Below are positions 1 through 8,516 of a stretch of 27,636 bases of DNA, piece after piece (position 1 is the stretch's first letter; the number at the start of each line of letters is the position of its first letter). The translations under genes and the position numbers were made by a program. The stretch is from a virus, in IMG/VR virus record IMGVR_UViG_3300032053_000414, positions 1 through 27,636 of that record; one strand, given 5' to 3'. The notes below the pieces were generated by a model, which saw nothing but the letters and a program-made list of their open reading frames with translations, searched no databases and was not told the DNA's origin.

Positions 1-1
1 C

Positions 2-118
2 AACGCATTTTTATTTAAACTTGATAATGGTGAAATGAAAAAAGTTTTTTTAAAGGATATGATACTGGAACAAGAAAAGGGAAATGATCGAACATTTACT
101 ATAAATGAAGTACGTTAG
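2..118 (+). CDS. 3' end of an upstream protein (partial)
   Basis: An open frame runs in from the left edge and ends at TAG 116-118, giving the last 38 residues of a protein. The visible end is charged and hydrophilic, finishing FTINEVR. It overlaps the ATG of the next gene (105) by 14 bases in another frame, a common arrangement in compact phage genomes. No family can be recognised from so short a tail. The call rests only on an open frame to the edge and on the tight overlap, so it could also be a chance frame. Confidence 0.55.
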   Translation, partial: NAFLFKLDNGEMKKVFLKDMILEQEKGNDRTFTINEVR

Positions 119-647
119 AGAACATATTGATGAAAAATTTTCTGAAGAATCAGATCCAATTTATGACTTAGGAATTGGTAAGAAACATAAAATTATACAA
201 TGGATAAATTATATAAATACTACAAGGAGGCAAAATTATGATAATTTAATAAAACATTTTAGAATAAACCCAAATGGAACTATAGATGTGGGAATTAACT
301 ATAAAACAACTTATACAAAACAATACATAGCAAATAATATAGCTATTGTGCAGCCGTCTTTAATTATTAGAGGAAATATTATAACTGAATTACCAGATTT
401 TATAAAATTTAATGTATGTTATGGCGATTGTATGTTGAATGTAAGTAAATTAAAAAATTTAAAGGGTGTTCCTAGAATAATTTATGGATCTTTTTGTTGC
501 AATTATAATCATGATTTAAAATCATTAGAGTTTATGCCTAAAATAGTTTATGGCAATGTTTATATGTATGGTTGTGGAACTAAATTTACATCGCAAGAAA
601 TAAGAAATAGATGTAAAGTTTATGGTAATGTAGAAACAAAATTATAA
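105..647 (+). CDS. Repeat protein with N-terminal SDPI-DLGIG module (possible internal capsid protein)
   Basis: The 180-residue product starts with MKYVREHIDEKF followed by SEESDPIYDLGIG at about residues 13-25, the module that recurs at 3160, 15327 and 26203. The rest (about 70-180) holds degenerate leucine-rich-like repeats such as LKNLKGVPRIIYGSF and LKSLEFMPKIVYGNV, a pattern common in uncharacterised phage proteins. It ends with an NRCKVYGN motif shared with the protein at 26203-26847 (NKCKVKGN), so the two are paralogues. The M-K-x-x-x-E-x-I-x-E start resembles the capsid-targeting leader of T4 internal proteins, and I-D-E at 8-10 fits a gp21-type protease site. Packaging into the head is therefore an inference; the biochemical role is unknown. 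A strong terminator follows directly. Confidence 0.8.
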   Translation: MKYVREHIDEKFSEESDPIYDLGIGKKHKIIQWINYINTTRRQNYDNLIKHFRINPNGTIDVGINYKTTYTKQYIANNIAIVQPSLIIRGNIITELPDFIKFNVCYGDCMLNVSKLKNLKGVPRIIYGSFCCNYNHDLKSLEFMPKIVYGNVYMYGCGTKFTSQEIRNRCKVYGNVETKL

Positions 648-650
648 AAA

Positions 651-686
651 TAGAGCTTAGTAAAACTTAAGCTCTATGTTTTTTTT
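651..686 (+). terminator. Rho-independent terminator, possibly bidirectional
   Basis: The stem TAGAGCTTA (651-659) pairs with TAAGCTCTA (668-676) around an 8-base loop and is followed by a T run at 679-686. It lies just after the stop of the 105-647 gene. It overlaps the end of the convergent GIY-YIG gene, whose stop is at 667-669 on the other strand. A-rich sequence before the stem would give a weaker T run on the - strand. Confidence 0.8.
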
Positions 687-1347
687 CGCTACTATTTTTT
701 ACTCTTTCATCGGTTTCATTAGTTAATCCTTTGTTCCATGGAATTTGCCCTGTGTGTATTTTACTATGTTTTTTTCTTGTTTCTTCAGATACAAAATGCC
801 CTATTAATGATAATCTAATTTTTTCTTTTGTTTCTTCAGATTCAACATGTCCTAATAAAGATTTACTTCTTTTTTTCTTTGTTTCTTCAGATTGTTTTTT
901 TCCAAACATAGGACTATTTTGTCCAGATAGTACGCCCTTTAAAGATTCTCTTCTTTTTTTCTTTGTTTCTTCTGATTGAGGTTTTCTATTTTTAGCTTTA
1001 TTTCGCATAAGTTGTTTTGATTCTTCTATATGTTTTCTTTCACCGTTGCATGTTCCACCATCCCAACTAACATTATATCCTCCTTGAGATATGTGTGTTT
1101 TATATAGTCTTATATAATATCCTTGTTTTTCGCCGGCTTCTTGTCTTGTTTTAAATTGTTCTAAAATAATTTTTGAAAAATTTGTTTTTTTATATTTAAT
1201 TATAGCTTTTTTAATTTCTCTTCCGCTTCCTAGATAATATTTATCTTTTTCTGGTTCTTTATGAGAAGTTCTGTCACCTACGTATTGTTGTTTAGTGATA
1301 TTATTTGTAATTAAATAAACATAATAAAAATTTAATTTATTTTTCAT
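667..1347 (-). CDS. GIY-YIG homing endonuclease with NUMOD3 repeats
   Basis: The 226-residue product has an N-terminal GIY-YIG nuclease domain. YYVYLIT (about 8-14) and YVGDRT give the two signature strands, followed by YYLGSGREIKKAIIKY. The C-terminal half carries serial NUMOD3-type DNA-binding motifs (repeats of SEETKKK with short Gly/Lys linkers, about 120-215), ending in a motif with IPWNKGL. This is the architecture of free-standing Seg-like endonucleases of T4-like phages, which cut DNA at a specific target and spread their own gene. It lies on the strand opposite to its neighbours, between a terminator and the divergent helicase gene, as expected for an intergenic insertion. The NUMOD3 tail resembles those of the endonucleases at 11424, 20014 and 21530. 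The frame appears intact. Confidence 0.88.
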   Translation of the reverse strand: MKNKLNFYYVYLITNNITKQQYVGDRTSHKEPEKDKYYLGSGREIKKAIIKYKKTNFSKIILEQFKTRQEAGEKQGYYIRLYKTHISQGGYNVSWDGGTCNGERKHIEESKQLMRNKAKNRKPQSEETKKKRRESLKGVLSGQNSPMFGKKQSEETKKKRSKSLLGHVESEETKEKIRLSLIGHFVSEETRKKHSKIHTGQIPWNKGLTNETDERVKNSSEKKHRA

Positions 1348-1410
1348 AATTTATATTATTCAAATTTTAAATCTTTTATATATTTTATTCATAATAATAT
1401 AAAAAGATTT

Positions 1411-3132
1411 ATGTCTAAAGAAGAAATAGAGGAAAAAATAGAAAAATTTAGAATTATATTTTTAGGAGAAAGTTGGATTTGGAGAAAGGGCCAAAGAGAA
1501 GTAATTATAGAAATAATAAAAACATATCTAAATAAAACTCACAAAGTTATGATATTAAGTTGTCCTACTGGAAGCGGTAAATCGATAATTGCTATGTGTG
1601 CATCTTGGATATTTAATCAATTAGAAAAAAAATGTTATATTCTTACGTCTGATCTTTCTTTGCAGGAACAATATGAAAAAGATTTTGAAAAATTTAATCT
1701 TTATTGGGGTTCTATAAAAGGAGTTGACAATTATATATGTATAGATAATATGGAAAAAAATTCTTTAGGAACTTGCCATATAAGAAGCATTCAACCGCAA
1801 AAAATGAGTTGTTATTCAAATTGCCCATATTATTATGCAAGAGATAAAGCTTCACAGTCTTCAACATCTTTATTAAATTATGCTTATTGGTTAATTTCTC
1901 AAAATTATGTGAATCAAAGTATAGAAGAACCTATATTTCCTCCGCGCGATGTAACTTTTTGTGATGAAGGCCATAAAATTCTTGATATAGTTCAAAATCA
2001 TTATTCTCCTAAATTTGATCCAAAAACAATAGAAAAAATTGAAAAACTTACCGAATTTTTTGCAGTTTATAAAGTTAAAAATCATATAGAAGATTTATCC
2101 GATATTAAAGTCAATATTAAAAAATTATTTAATACTGAAAATCAAGATACTTTGCATGAAATCTTATTAGAAATAGAAGAATCTTTTGAATCATACAGAA
2201 GTTCTTGGGAATTATTAAAAGAAAAAGTTAAAAAAGAATATCCTCATGAAGATCCACCAAAAGAATGGAGAGAAACTTTAAGACTTTGCGATTGGCTAAA
2301 AGATTTACATTGTAAAGTAGAAGATTATAATGATATTGTTAATAAAACTTCAACCCGTAATATAGTTAAAAATCCTACAGGAGATAAAGAACTTACATTT
2401 AATTGTTTAGAAGAATCTTATATGATGCATAAGTATTTTCATCAATGGACAGGATTTACAGTGTTAATGTCTGCTACATTTGCTGATCCAACTGATTATT
2501 TAAGAAGTATTGCGTTAAATTCAGCAAAATATATTAAAATGGATTCGCATTTTGATTTTGAAAAATCTCCAATATATTTTTATAATAAACGAAGAATGTC
2601 TTATAGTCAAATAGAAGGTAATCTTCCGTGGATGTATGAAACTATAAATGAAATTTTAGACAAACATAAAAATGAAAGCGGTATTATTCACACAGCTTCA
2701 TATGATTTAACTATGAAAATTTATGAAAATATCTCTAAAAAACATAGAAAAAGAATATTAGTTTATAGCGGAACTGAGGAAAAACGACAGGTATTAGATA
2801 TACTTAAAAAAGATAAATCAAAAGTATTGATGGGGCCATCTCTTCTTGAAGGATTAGATTTAAAAGATAGTTGGAGTAGATTTGCAATTTTTGCAAAAGT
2901 TCCATATATGAGTTTAAGTGATAAATTTGTGGCGACAAAACTTAAAATAAATCCAGATTGGTACCGGTGGAAAGCTATAATTAGTATCTTGCAGGGAACC
3001 GGTCGTTCTGTTAGAAGCGAAACTGATTGGGCTATTACTTATATATTAGATGGATCTCTTGCTGATCTAATTCATAATAATAGAAAAGCATTCCCGATAG
3101 AATTTATAAAAAGAATTCAAGTAGTAGAATAG
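1411..3132 (+). CDS. DinG/XPD-like Fe-S superfamily 2 DNA helicase
   Basis: The 573-residue protein shows the hallmarks of XPD/DinG helicases. Walker A is CPTGSGKS at 51-58 and the Walker B box is DEGH at 185-188. Between them lie four cysteines (C110, C122, C134, C138) spaced like the 4Fe-4S cluster ligands of this family. The C-terminal motor domain contains LMSATF and ends with the arginine motif QGTGRSVR (family pattern QGxGRxxR). Such enzymes unwind DNA 5' to 3', so a role in phage replication, recombination or repair is likely, but the exact substrate is unknown. The start has only an A-rich leader. The gene is divergent from the GIY-YIG gene across 63 bp and is followed by the ankyrin gene after a late-promoter-like box. 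Confidence 0.87.
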   Translation: MSKEEIEEKIEKFRIIFLGESWIWRKGQREVIIEIIKTYLNKTHKVMILSCPTGSGKSIIAMCASWIFNQLEKKCYILTSDLSLQEQYEKDFEKFNLYWGSIKGVDNYICIDNMEKNSLGTCHIRSIQPQKMSCYSNCPYYYARDKASQSSTSLLNYAYWLISQNYVNQSIEEPIFPPRDVTFCDEGHKILDIVQNHYSPKFDPKTIEKIEKLTEFFAVYKVKNHIEDLSDIKVNIKKLFNTENQDTLHEILLEIEESFESYRSSWELLKEKVKKEYPHEDPPKEWRETLRLCDWLKDLHCKVEDYNDIVNKTSTRNIVKNPTGDKELTFNCLEESYMMHKYFHQWTGFTVLMSATFADPTDYLRSIALNSAKYIKMDSHFDFEKSPIYFYNKRRMSYSQIEGNLPWMYETINEILDKHKNESGIIHTASYDLTMKIYENISKKHRKRILVYSGTEEKRQVLDILKKDKSKVLMGPSLLEGLDLKDSWSRFAIFAKVPYMSLSDKFVATKLKINPDWYRWKAIISILQGTGRSVRSETDWAITYILDGSLADLIHNNRKAFPIEFIKRIQVVE

Positions 3133-3136
3133 AATG

Positions 3137-3144
3137 AATAAATA
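3137..3144 (+). promoter_or_regulatory. Candidate late promoter box (AATAAATA)
   Basis: AATAAATA extends into AAAATAAAA and lies 15 nt before the TTG start at 3160. It resembles the T4 late promoter TATAAATA read by gp55. An AT-rich background makes single matches weak evidence. Confidence 0.35.
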
Positions 3145-3159
3145 AAATAAAAATTCTAT

Positions 3160-4464
3160 TTGAAAATCATCAAAGAATATATTAACGAAAAATTTACAGC
3201 GGATTCAGATCCTATACAAGATATGGGAATTGGTATGGCAGGCAAATTAGAAAAATTTATTAAAGATTTACATGATATGCTAAAATACGACATATACATG
3301 AAAAAAGAATTCGAAAATGATAACGATCTTCTGTGGATTAGTACAAAATTTGGAAAATTAGATTTAGTAAAATATCTTCTTAACAAAGGAGCAGATATTC
3401 ATTACTTAGAAGATAGAGCTTTACGATGGGCTGCAAAAAGAAAACATTATGACGTTGTAAAATTTTTATTAGATAATGGTGCAAATATACATGCACAGGA
3501 TGAAGGCGCCTATTATCTTGCGCAAGATGATAAAGATTATAAATTAATTGAATTGTTAAAACAATATGGCGGAATTCCACGTTCAGTTAATGAAAAATTT
3601 ACAGCAGATTCAGATCCCATAAAAGATTTAGATATAGGTTTTGATTTTATTAAATTTTGGAGTAAAAAAAAGGATGAGATAGGACATATGTTTCCCGCAG
3701 ATGCTTATAAAAAATATTTTTCACCATCTTTAAAAAATATTGATAATATAAACAAAACATACGAATATGCACTTTATGATATACTTGTGCAGGTAACGGA
3801 ACCTGATAAAAAAACACCGGAAGAAGCCTTTGAATATATATGTAATAGAGATGAAAGATTTTGGGGAGATCTAGAAAAAAGAACTGTAAACACAATCAGA
3901 AAAAAACTTGCTCAAGTATTAAAAGATCATTTTCATATGGAAATTAAACACCCTATAAAAACAATAAATGAAAAATTTACAGATGAATCTGATCCAATTC
4001 ATGATATGGGTATAGGAATAAACAGCATAATAAAAAAATACATAATTAAAGAATACGGCATAGGAATTTATTATGATATAGAAAAATATAGATTTGGTGA
4101 ATCACATGGATATAATGCAATATTAGTAAATTTAGCTAGTAGAAATAAAATAGAAATTATGCCATATTTATTACTTAGTAAAAAAGTTGATCCTAGTAAT
4201 AATAATAGTTTTGCATTAAGATGGGCAGCTGCAATAGGAAATCTTGATATGGTAAAATTATTAGTGAAATGTGGCGCGGATATTAATGGATTTAAGATAG
4301 GAACTGCTCTTTCTTGCGCAATTTTATATGGGCATAAACATATTGTTGTATATTTAATAAGTTTAAACGCAAAAGCTTCTATGGAAGATATTAGAGATGC
4401 GCATGCAAAAAACTTTGATAAATACATAATTGATAAATTAATTACATTAAAAAACAATAAATAA
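3160..4464 (+). CDS. Three-module ankyrin protein, probable internal-protein polyprotein
   Basis: The 434-residue frame begins at TTG. I accept this start because MKIIKEYINEKF then matches the start of the 105 and 15327 genes. The module NEKFTADSDPI...MGIG occurs at residues 9-25, again at about 144-161 (NEKFTADSDPIKDLDIG) and at about 270-287 (NEKFTDESDPIHDMGIG). The first segment (about 50-140) carries ankyrin repeats such as LDLVKYLLNKGADIH and YDVVKFLLDNGANIH. The middle segment (about 162-266) is unrelated and unrecognised. The third (about 345-410) is ankyrin-like again, with LDMVKLLVKCGADIN. Each module includes V/I-N-E, which fits cleavage after Glu by a gp21-type prohead protease. 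I infer a polyprotein cut into three parts. A fusion of tandem genes without processing is the alternative. Confidence 0.82.
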   Translation: MKIIKEYINEKFTADSDPIQDMGIGMAGKLEKFIKDLHDMLKYDIYMKKEFENDNDLLWISTKFGKLDLVKYLLNKGADIHYLEDRALRWAAKRKHYDVVKFLLDNGANIHAQDEGAYYLAQDDKDYKLIELLKQYGGIPRSVNEKFTADSDPIKDLDIGFDFIKFWSKKKDEIGHMFPADAYKKYFSPSLKNIDNINKTYEYALYDILVQVTEPDKKTPEEAFEYICNRDERFWGDLEKRTVNTIRKKLAQVLKDHFHMEIKHPIKTINEKFTDESDPIHDMGIGINSIIKKYIIKEYGIGIYYDIEKYRFGESHGYNAILVNLASRNKIEIMPYLLLSKKVDPSNNNSFALRWAAAIGNLDMVKLLVKCGADINGFKIGTALSCAILYGHKHIVVYLISLNAKASMEDIRDAHAKNFDKYIIDKLITLKNNK

Positions 4465-4472
4465 AAACAATA

Positions 4473-4480
4473 GATAAATA
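4473..4480 (+). promoter_or_regulatory. Candidate late promoter box (GATAAATA)
   Basis: GATAAATAAAATAAAAT lies between the ankyrin gene and the gene at 4498, with the box ending 17 nt before the ATG. It shares the extended form NATAAATAAAAT with several other intergenic spaces here. Confidence 0.4.
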
Positions 4481-4497
4481 AAATAAAATTCAATTAC

Positions 4498-4911
4498 ATG
4501 AAAGCAAAATTAGTTAAAGAAAGTATAAACAAAAATGAAAAGTTAAATGAAGTAATTCATTGGCCAGCTATGATCATGGGCTTATTTTTTCTTTACAGAT
4601 TTATTAAAGGATATTTAAATAAACCCTCTCATGAAAAAACAATAGAAGAATTAGAACAAGAAATAATAGAAGGTTTAGCCAAAAATATTAAAACTGCTAT
4701 TGAAGAAAAAAGACACATCTTATATTCAGAAAATATATTATATCATATATTTGAAATTAATAATGATATTATAAAATTAAATAAACAAGATAGAACAGTA
4801 TTATATGCTCTAAGATTACACAGATTTCATGAAAAAGAATTTACTAAATTTCCAATAAAATTAACAGAAAAGCAGTATAACGATTTCTTACATCTTATAG
4901 AAGAAAATTAA
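4498..4911 (+). CDS. Small membrane protein of unknown function
   Basis: The 137-residue product has one hydrophobic segment at about 21-40 (WPAMIMGLFFLYRFIKGYL), followed by a charged, mostly helical region rich in Glu and Lys. The N-terminus MKAKLVKESINKNEKLNE loosely recalls the capsid-targeting-like starts of neighbouring genes but lacks the SDPI-DMGIG part. No family is recognised. It sits 8 bp before the gp15-like gene, with its own candidate late box upstream, so it is probably expressed with structural genes. A virion or membrane role is possible but not shown. Confidence 0.7.
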   Translation: MKAKLVKESINKNEKLNEVIHWPAMIMGLFFLYRFIKGYLNKPSHEKTIEELEQEIIEGLAKNIKTAIEEKRHILYSENILYHIFEINNDIIKLNKQDRTVLYALRLHRFHEKEFTKFPIKLTEKQYNDFLHLIEEN

Positions 4912-4919
4912 ATTAACTA

Positions 4920-6263
4920 ATGGCTTTACATCAACGATATAATAACGAAGATATACTTTCCCGCGCTATAATTGCTGGCCTTCTTAATATTTTAAATAAT
5001 AAGATAAACTATGAACAGGTGTGGAGTAATGAAGTTATAGAAACCATAAGTATTCCTTGGTATTATAATATGTCAGGCGATGAAAGATTTATGCAAGATT
5101 TCTATACACATTACGCAGATTGTATACCGCCTAAACCTGCAGATGGAAATTTTGATATGATTCCTAGAGGAATTCTTACATATACAGGTTCTGTTATAGA
5201 TTCAGTTAGAACAACTTCTCGTTATATTCAAGGAAGTTATCTTAAAGAAATAAACGGTCAATTACAAACATATCGCTCATTTCTTTATTCAATACCTTTA
5301 AATGTTAATTTTGATTGTGAACTTTGGTTAGATACTCAAATAACTGGTCTTAAAGTTGAACAGTTAATTCGTGAATTATTTTATAAAACTATCACATTTT
5401 ATGTTTATTATAAAGGAATGAGAGTAGGGTGCACAGTAGGATTTCCAGAAGATGTTACACTTGAAAAAAATATTCAATATTCCTTTGAAACAGCCAATAG
5501 CACTCAAATAAAAATTAAATTTGCATTACAAGTAGAATCTTATCAACCAGTATTTGATCCAACTGCAGAAACAAACGCAAATGATTATATGACAGGTATA
5601 GGTTATCGTCTTATTGATAAAAATGTAAGTCCAAATGATGGTATCATAACAGTAACTTCGCCTACTAGTGGAACTACAAATTCACCTTTAATGGTTCCTA
5701 AATCATATCCATTATTAATAGAATGGACATATCACGATGAAAACTCTAATATAAATCGTATATCAGCGTATTGGTTAAATCATGGAGAAAATGAAAAAAA
5801 TTTAATAGAAAAACTTGTTCCTAATAATGAATATTATGTTTGGAATATACCAGAAACCTTTACTAACTACAAACATCCAGTAATATTATGGGGTGAAGAT
5901 TCAAGTATTTCATTATACAGAAAGCCTATTGTTAGAATATTGCCCGATACAGTTACAAAAGAAATTTCTGAAAGTTCATTTACAATTGTAGATAGTGGAT
6001 ATTTTTTGTCTCCTCAACCAGACATTTCTATTAATGCAGTATTAGAAATGAAAGATACTTTAGGTAAAGTAATTTATTCCGGAGATGCATCTTTATACTT
6101 TAATTTAATTGGAAATAAAATAGATGAAAATCATCCGGTTACTTTACCTTATGGTAATATTATATTTCCGGGGTTAGTAGATTATAAGTTAATAGATATA
6201 CAAATTGCTAACAGTGTTAACGAAGACGTATTTGATGTTATCCAGAATATAAAAATTGTCTAA
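4920..6263 (+). CDS. gp15-like tail completion / sheath stabilisation protein with C-terminal extension
   Basis: Residues 1-230 follow the layout I recall for T4 gp15, the protein that caps the top of the tail and joins it to the neck. There is an N-terminal helix with NIL-type residues, then a VPITY-like strand (ISIPWYYNMSGDERFMQ), and a stretch like NPSPIKMIYELSIFTRYEDDM represented by YSIPLNVNFDCELWLD. It closes with a strand resembling the WSLTFEVNGWMYPPV end (IKFALQVESYQPVFDP). T4 gp15 is about 270 residues; here another ~210 residues follow, beta-rich and Ig/fibronectin-like (ITVTSPTSG, LLIEWTYHDEN, YYVWNIPETF). The extension could be a decoration or contact domain. The match is by eye and remote, so another neck or baseplate protein is possible. 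Confidence 0.55.
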   Translation: MALHQRYNNEDILSRAIIAGLLNILNNKINYEQVWSNEVIETISIPWYYNMSGDERFMQDFYTHYADCIPPKPADGNFDMIPRGILTYTGSVIDSVRTTSRYIQGSYLKEINGQLQTYRSFLYSIPLNVNFDCELWLDTQITGLKVEQLIRELFYKTITFYVYYKGMRVGCTVGFPEDVTLEKNIQYSFETANSTQIKIKFALQVESYQPVFDPTAETNANDYMTGIGYRLIDKNVSPNDGIITVTSPTSGTTNSPLMVPKSYPLLIEWTYHDENSNINRISAYWLNHGENEKNLIEKLVPNNEYYVWNIPETFTNYKHPVILWGEDSSISLYRKPIVRILPDTVTKEISESSFTIVDSGYFLSPQPDISINAVLEMKDTLGKVIYSGDASLYFNLIGNKIDENHPVTLPYGNIIFPGLVDYKLIDIQIANSVNEDVFDVIQNIKIV

Positions 6264-6277
6264 AAAAACAAAAAACT

Positions 6278-6293
6278 GATAAATATATAAATA
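6278..6293 (+). promoter_or_regulatory. Tandem candidate late promoter boxes (GATAAATA, TATAAATA)
   Basis: GATAAATA (6278-6285) is followed immediately by a perfect T4-type TATAAATA (6286-6293) and then AAAA. The second box ends 32 nt before the ATG at 6326, leaving room for a short leader. Confidence 0.5.
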
Positions 6294-6325
6294 AAAATAT
6301 TGTTTTATAAAATTAATAGATAGAT

Positions 6326-8500
6326 ATGATAACAAAGATCAATAATCTTAAATTTCAAACAAAGAATGCTGAAGTTCAAGCGTTGTGCGAATCAACTATA
6401 GGTGCAATTAGTTCGGCCATTTATAACGGAGTTTCAACTGATGCACGTTTAGAAATTGAACGTGTTGCTATAGGCAATCTTTTTGAGAGCTTAGAAAAAT
6501 ATTCTAATGATAAAGTCATTAGTGAATGGTTAAGTAATCAAAAACGAGTTTACTCAGTTAAGAATTTAGGAGTAAGAAAAGCCATCAACACTTTGATTGA
6601 AAAAGAAGCAAAGTTTGATTTTACTCTTGCTTCAATTCTTGAAAACTTCAAAGAAAGACTCGAAAATGTTCCCGAAGTTCTTTTGTATGAAAGTTTTATT
6701 TCAGCTGTATCCGATTTTAATTATCTTCCAACGGTAACTACAGAATTAGGAGCTATTGCTAATAAAGTAAAACAATATAAAAATGATGTTGACATATCTA
6801 AAATACTTGAACTTATGAAAGAAACTAGAAGTAGTTATCTTATTCCTTATGTTCAAGATTATATTGATAATTATCTTAATGATAAAACTGAACAAACTAA
6901 GCATCTTTTAAAAGAAGCTCTTGTTAAATTTAGTTATGATCCATTTGTTCGCGATATTATTAACATTGTAACATTAGATGCTACTTCATTACAATTAGAA
7001 TATTCTAATTCAGCTTGTGCAATTGAAGATAAATTATTTTCTCCAATTTTATATTTAGGAGAAAATGAAGTTTTGTTTAATGTAGCAGGAACTTATTATG
7101 TTAGAAAGGGTAATAATATCAATAAATTGAAAAAAGATGATGTTGTCAATATTAACGAAAACTTTAAAACTCTTTGTGAAATTGTTAATCTTCCCAATGT
7201 AGAAGTATCTAAAAGAGACATTAAAGTATATGTAGGAGAAGACAACGCAGTTTTAACAGAAACAGAAACACTTGTTAATGGAAAATCTTTTGGAAAAAAT
7301 CAAATAAATGAATCGGCAACTGTATCTCAGTGGGTGGGAAATCAAGAATTTTTTAATATAGTTAATGCATTGAGAGAAAATTTTGATGAAATTGCAGAAT
7401 TAGATTTTGTTAAAAGAGTATATTTACTTGAAAATGAAAATTATGCAGCCAACATATTTAAACTAAGAGATAATATTTTTATTACAACATTTGATCCACT
7501 TAATAATAAATCAACTTTTTATAGAAATATTAATCCTATTCAAGCTGAAAAAATTATGATGGAACATATGAGATTTGATGTTTCAAAAACTTTTGAAGAT
7601 ATTCTTCCTAATAAAGAAAAAATATTATCAGAAATAGAATCTACAAAACAAGAATATTCAGATTATATTAAAGATATACAAACAAGAATGGATAAATTTT
7701 CATCCGATTATGATAATAACGATACTTCAAAGGCTGTTGTAAATGCATTAAGTGAAGAACTTGAAGAAATTAAATTAGATTTTAAAAATTATCTTAACGA
7801 CGTTGAACAGTATGTTAATGTTACTGAAAATTTAAATATAACAGTCCAGGATGATCAATCTGGAAAATCTTATACAGTAGTTGTTCCTACAGGAGCTATG
7901 GCTGCTAAAGGTGAAACTGGAAAAGATGATATTGGATCAGAAGGTGATGAATTTGGAACAGAAGTAGGTATGGCAAGTTTACCGGCAGCAGATGGCGCAG
8001 CTTCTGCAGTTACATTTGATGATGATAAATCAGAACTTATAAGTGATGAACCATCTGATGATACAGATAAAGTTGATTTAGGCGCAGACGAAGTTGAAGC
8101 ATATGCAGACGTAGTAGATGCTGAAAAAGATTTAGAAACACCAAAAGGTGAAGAAGAAGCGGGCGATGAAAGTAACGCAGGTCAAACCGGCGAAGCTCCA
8201 ACAGAACAAACTCCAACAGAACAACCGGCGGGAGAAGGCTCAGGCACTGATGAATTAAATCTCGGCGATAGTGGTGAAAAAGGTACTACAGAATTAGATA
8301 TTGAATCTCCTGAAAGCAAAGATGGCGAATCGGAAGAAGCTCCTGAAGCTCCAGAAGAAGAAAAGAAAAAAGAAGAAAGTGTAGAACCGCCAGAAAAAAA
8401 TCTTGAAAGAACAAATTTCAATAAGGATAAAAATCCCGGAGATTTAGAAGAACCTAAAAAAGTTAAAAAGGTATTTCTTAAAAGACCAAAGAAACAATAA
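6326..8500 (+). CDS. Large structural or scaffold-like protein with long acidic tail
   Basis: The 724-residue protein has an N-terminal two-thirds (about 1-530) that is mostly helical and of no family I recognise, with a coiled-coil-like stretch at about 430-500. From about 540 to 690 it becomes a low-complexity acidic linker rich in Glu, Asp, Gly, Pro and Thr (for example GEAPTEQTPTEQPAGEGSG and EAPEAPEEEKKKEE). It ends with a basic tip (KKVKKVFLKRPKKQ). Acidic disordered tails with a basic end are common in phage scaffold or head-core proteins, and the gene lies in the structural cluster behind two late-type boxes. A head or virion role is an inference. It is followed by the 8517 gene after 16 bp. 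Confidence 0.75.
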   Translation: MITKINNLKFQTKNAEVQALCESTIGAISSAIYNGVSTDARLEIERVAIGNLFESLEKYSNDKVISEWLSNQKRVYSVKNLGVRKAINTLIEKEAKFDFTLASILENFKERLENVPEVLLYESFISAVSDFNYLPTVTTELGAIANKVKQYKNDVDISKILELMKETRSSYLIPYVQDYIDNYLNDKTEQTKHLLKEALVKFSYDPFVRDIINIVTLDATSLQLEYSNSACAIEDKLFSPILYLGENEVLFNVAGTYYVRKGNNINKLKKDDVVNINENFKTLCEIVNLPNVEVSKRDIKVYVGEDNAVLTETETLVNGKSFGKNQINESATVSQWVGNQEFFNIVNALRENFDEIAELDFVKRVYLLENENYAANIFKLRDNIFITTFDPLNNKSTFYRNINPIQAEKIMMEHMRFDVSKTFEDILPNKEKILSEIESTKQEYSDYIKDIQTRMDKFSSDYDNNDTSKAVVNALSEELEEIKLDFKNYLNDVEQYVNVTENLNITVQDDQSGKSYTVVVPTGAMAAKGETGKDDIGSEGDEFGTEVGMASLPAADGAASAVTFDDDKSELISDEPSDDTDKVDLGADEVEAYADVVDAEKDLETPKGEEEAGDESNAGQTGEAPTEQTPTEQPAGEGSGTDELNLGDSGEKGTTELDIESPESKDGESEEAPEAPEEEKKKEESVEPPEKNLERTNFNKDKNPGDLEEPKKVKKVFLKRPKKQ

Positions 8501-8503
8501 ATA
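8496..8503 (+). promoter_or_regulatory. Candidate late promoter box (AATAAATA)
   Basis: AATAAATAAAATAT spans the stop of the 6326 gene and lies 13 nt before the ATG at 8517. Overlap with the TAA stop makes chance occurrence plausible. Confidence 0.3.
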
Positions 8504-8516
8504 AAATATCTTAATT

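Noticed and set aside
731-979. Open frame on the + strand rich in Phe, Ser and Cys
   Set aside because: It is the antisense of the NUMOD3 repeats of the GIY-YIG gene; its repetitive composition reflects that.
4071-4493. 140-codon frame on the - strand with hydrophobic content
   Set aside because: It lies opposite the ankyrin gene, which has clear repeat and module evidence in its own frame; no start context or homology supports it.
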